Of a stretch of 7,061 nucleotides of DNA, positions 5,996 through 7,061 are shown in pieces. Origin of the DNA: Ignavibacteria bacterium (GTDB taxonomy: Bacteria > Bacteroidota > Ignavibacteria > Ignavibacteriales > Melioribacteraceae); contig DAIEQT010000178.1 in the NCBI GenBank assembly GCA_027347545.1, forward strand, positions 1 through 7,061. The letters run 5' to 3'. The translations under genes and the position numbers were made by a program. The notes beneath the pieces were generated by a model that worked only from the letters and a program-made list of their open reading frames with translations, searched no databases and was not told the DNA's origin. Numbering within the stretch: position 1 is the first letter of the stretch; each line of letters starts with the position of its first letter.

Positions 5996-7061
5996 TTGAA
6001 TAACTTTATTGTAGTTGTACTCGATAGTGTCGGGATTGGTGAACTGCCCGATTCGGAAAAATATGGTGACAAGGGAAGCGACACGCTCGGCAACATGGCA
6101 AGAAAACTTGGCGGTTTAACTTTGCCGAATCTTCAAAAGTTTGGACTCGGCAACATCAACACAATTTTAGGTGTTGATCCGGTTGAAGCGCCTCTTGCTT
6201 CATATGGTAAACTTGCAGAACAATCTCTCGGCAAAGATTCAACAACCGGACACTGGGAACTTGGCGGTGTTATTACGAAAAAAGAATTTCCGGTTTACCC
6301 AAATGGATTCCCTAAAGATGTAATTGATAAATTTCTTTCTGAAACCGGATTGAAAGGAATTCTCGCTAACTGCACCGCTTCCGGCACACAAATCATTGAT
6401 GAACTTGGTGAGGAACATTGCAAAACCGGATTCCCGATTATTTATACTTCCGCAGATAGTGTTTTCCAGATTGCCGCACACGAAGAAATTATTCCTATTG
6501 AACGGCAGTACGAGATTTGTAAAATTTCTCGCGACAAAGTTATGATTGGTGAGCATGAAGTTGGTAGAATCATTGCGCGTCCATTTATTACAAAAGATGG
6601 AAAATTTACCCGCACTACAAACCGTAAAGATTTTTCGATTGATCCAACTTCGCCGACGATTTTGAATTATCTCTTTGAACTTGGAATTGAAACTTACGGC
6701 ATTGGCAAGATTAACGATCTTTTCAATTACAGTGGAATTAAGCATCAGCTAAAGACAAAATCCAACCAGGAGGGGATTGAAAAGATTATTGCTACAAACA
6801 AATCCGCCAAGAACAGTTTCTTGTTTGCCAACTTGGTTGATTTTGATGTTTACTATGGACACCGCAATGATGCTGAAGGTTACCACAAAGCTTTGCAAGA
6901 GTTTGATGCCCGCTTACCGGAAATAGTTGATGCACTCGATGAAAGCGATCATCTTATTCTTACAGCCGATCATGGAAATGACCCGACTGATATTTCAACT
7001 GATCATACAAGGGAATATGTCCCTCTGCTTTATTTCAGAAAAAATGTACCGGGAAAAAATC
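5996..7061 (+). CDS. deoB: Phosphopentomutase, 3'-truncated by window edge
   Basis: DeoB interconverts ribose 1-phosphate and ribose 5-phosphate, and the deoxyribose forms, linking nucleoside breakdown to pentose-phosphate metabolism in the cytosol. It belongs to the alkaline phosphatase superfamily and uses two Mn ions. The 355 codons present are in frame with no stop. They start at TTG with (M)NNFIVVVLDSVGIGELPDSE, and no upstream ATG fits. Visible active-site residues are D10 in LDSVGIG; T84 before GHWE, the Thr that carries the phosphate; D284 and H289 in NLVDFDVYYGHRND; D325 and H326 in TADHGND; and H337 in DHTREYVPLL. Their spacing agrees within one to three residues with the B. cereus enzyme as I recall it (D13, T85, D286, H291, D327, H328, H339). 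Usual length is about 390-400, so roughly the last 35-45 residues lie outside. It follows the GAF protein by 10 bases. No deoA, deoD or pdp neighbour is visible. Confidence 0.96.
   Translation, partial: MNNFIVVVLDSVGIGELPDSEKYGDKGSDTLGNMARKLGGLTLPNLQKFGLGNINTILGVDPVEAPLASYGKLAEQSLGKDSTTGHWELGGVITKKEFPVYPNGFPKDVIDKFLSETGLKGILANCTASGTQIIDELGEEHCKTGFPIIYTSADSVFQIAAHEEIIPIERQYEICKISRDKVMIGEHEVGRIIARPFITKDGKFTRTTNRKDFSIDPTSPTILNYLFELGIETYGIGKINDLFNYSGIKHQLKTKSNQEGIEKIIATNKSAKNSFLFANLVDFDVYYGHRNDAEGYHKALQEFDARLPEIVDALDESDHLILTADHGNDPTDISTDHTREYVPLLYFRKNVPGKN

Noticed and set aside
6239..6745. Minus-strand open frame of 168 codons opposite deoB
   Set aside because: It is antisense to conserved phosphopentomutase sequence. 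The Asn/Phe-rich translation is typical of the reverse complement of AT-rich coding DNA.

Overview
The window looks like ordinary chromosome from an AT-rich bacterium, probably in the Bacteroidota/Chlorobi/Ignavibacteria group. That placement is an inference. It rests on the AT-rich codon use, weak Shine-Dalgarno signals before several genes, a Lys/Ala/Glu/Pro-rich tail on ribosomal protein L17, and a TAnnTTTG-like motif in one promoter region. No phage, transposon, CRISPR array, tRNA or rRNA was seen.

Layout, left to right. (1) Positions 1-1403 are the 3' end of the ribosomal alpha operon: rpoA, whose 5' part lies outside the window, then rplQ 20 bases later. (2) A perfect 28-base palindrome at 1435-1462 is a bidirectional terminator between rplQ and a convergent gene. 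(3) A sodium:solute symporter lies on the minus strand at 1478-3274. (4) A 181-base divergent intergenic region separates it from the plus-strand genes. (5) The plus strand then carries engB (YihA/YsxC ribosome-assembly GTPase), a membrane-anchored GAF-GAF protein with a decayed GGDEF domain, and deoB (phosphopentomutase), which begins at a TTG codon and runs off the right edge.

Functionally the window combines transcription and translation housekeeping (RpoA, L17, EngB), one transporter of unknown substrate, one probable intracellular sensor, and one nucleoside/pentose-phosphate enzyme. The last three plus-strand genes are close together (73- and 10-base gaps, no terminator visible) and may be co-transcribed. 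Whether the sensor has any functional link to deoxynucleoside or ribose-phosphate metabolism is unknown.

The most interesting item is the GAF-GAF protein. Its C-terminal domain keeps the overall GGDEF fold pattern but has lost the signature (SEKVF in place of GGDEF) and the first metal-binding Asp, so it is probably a catalytically dead domain used for regulation or dimerisation. I found no convincing new multi-gene system here.
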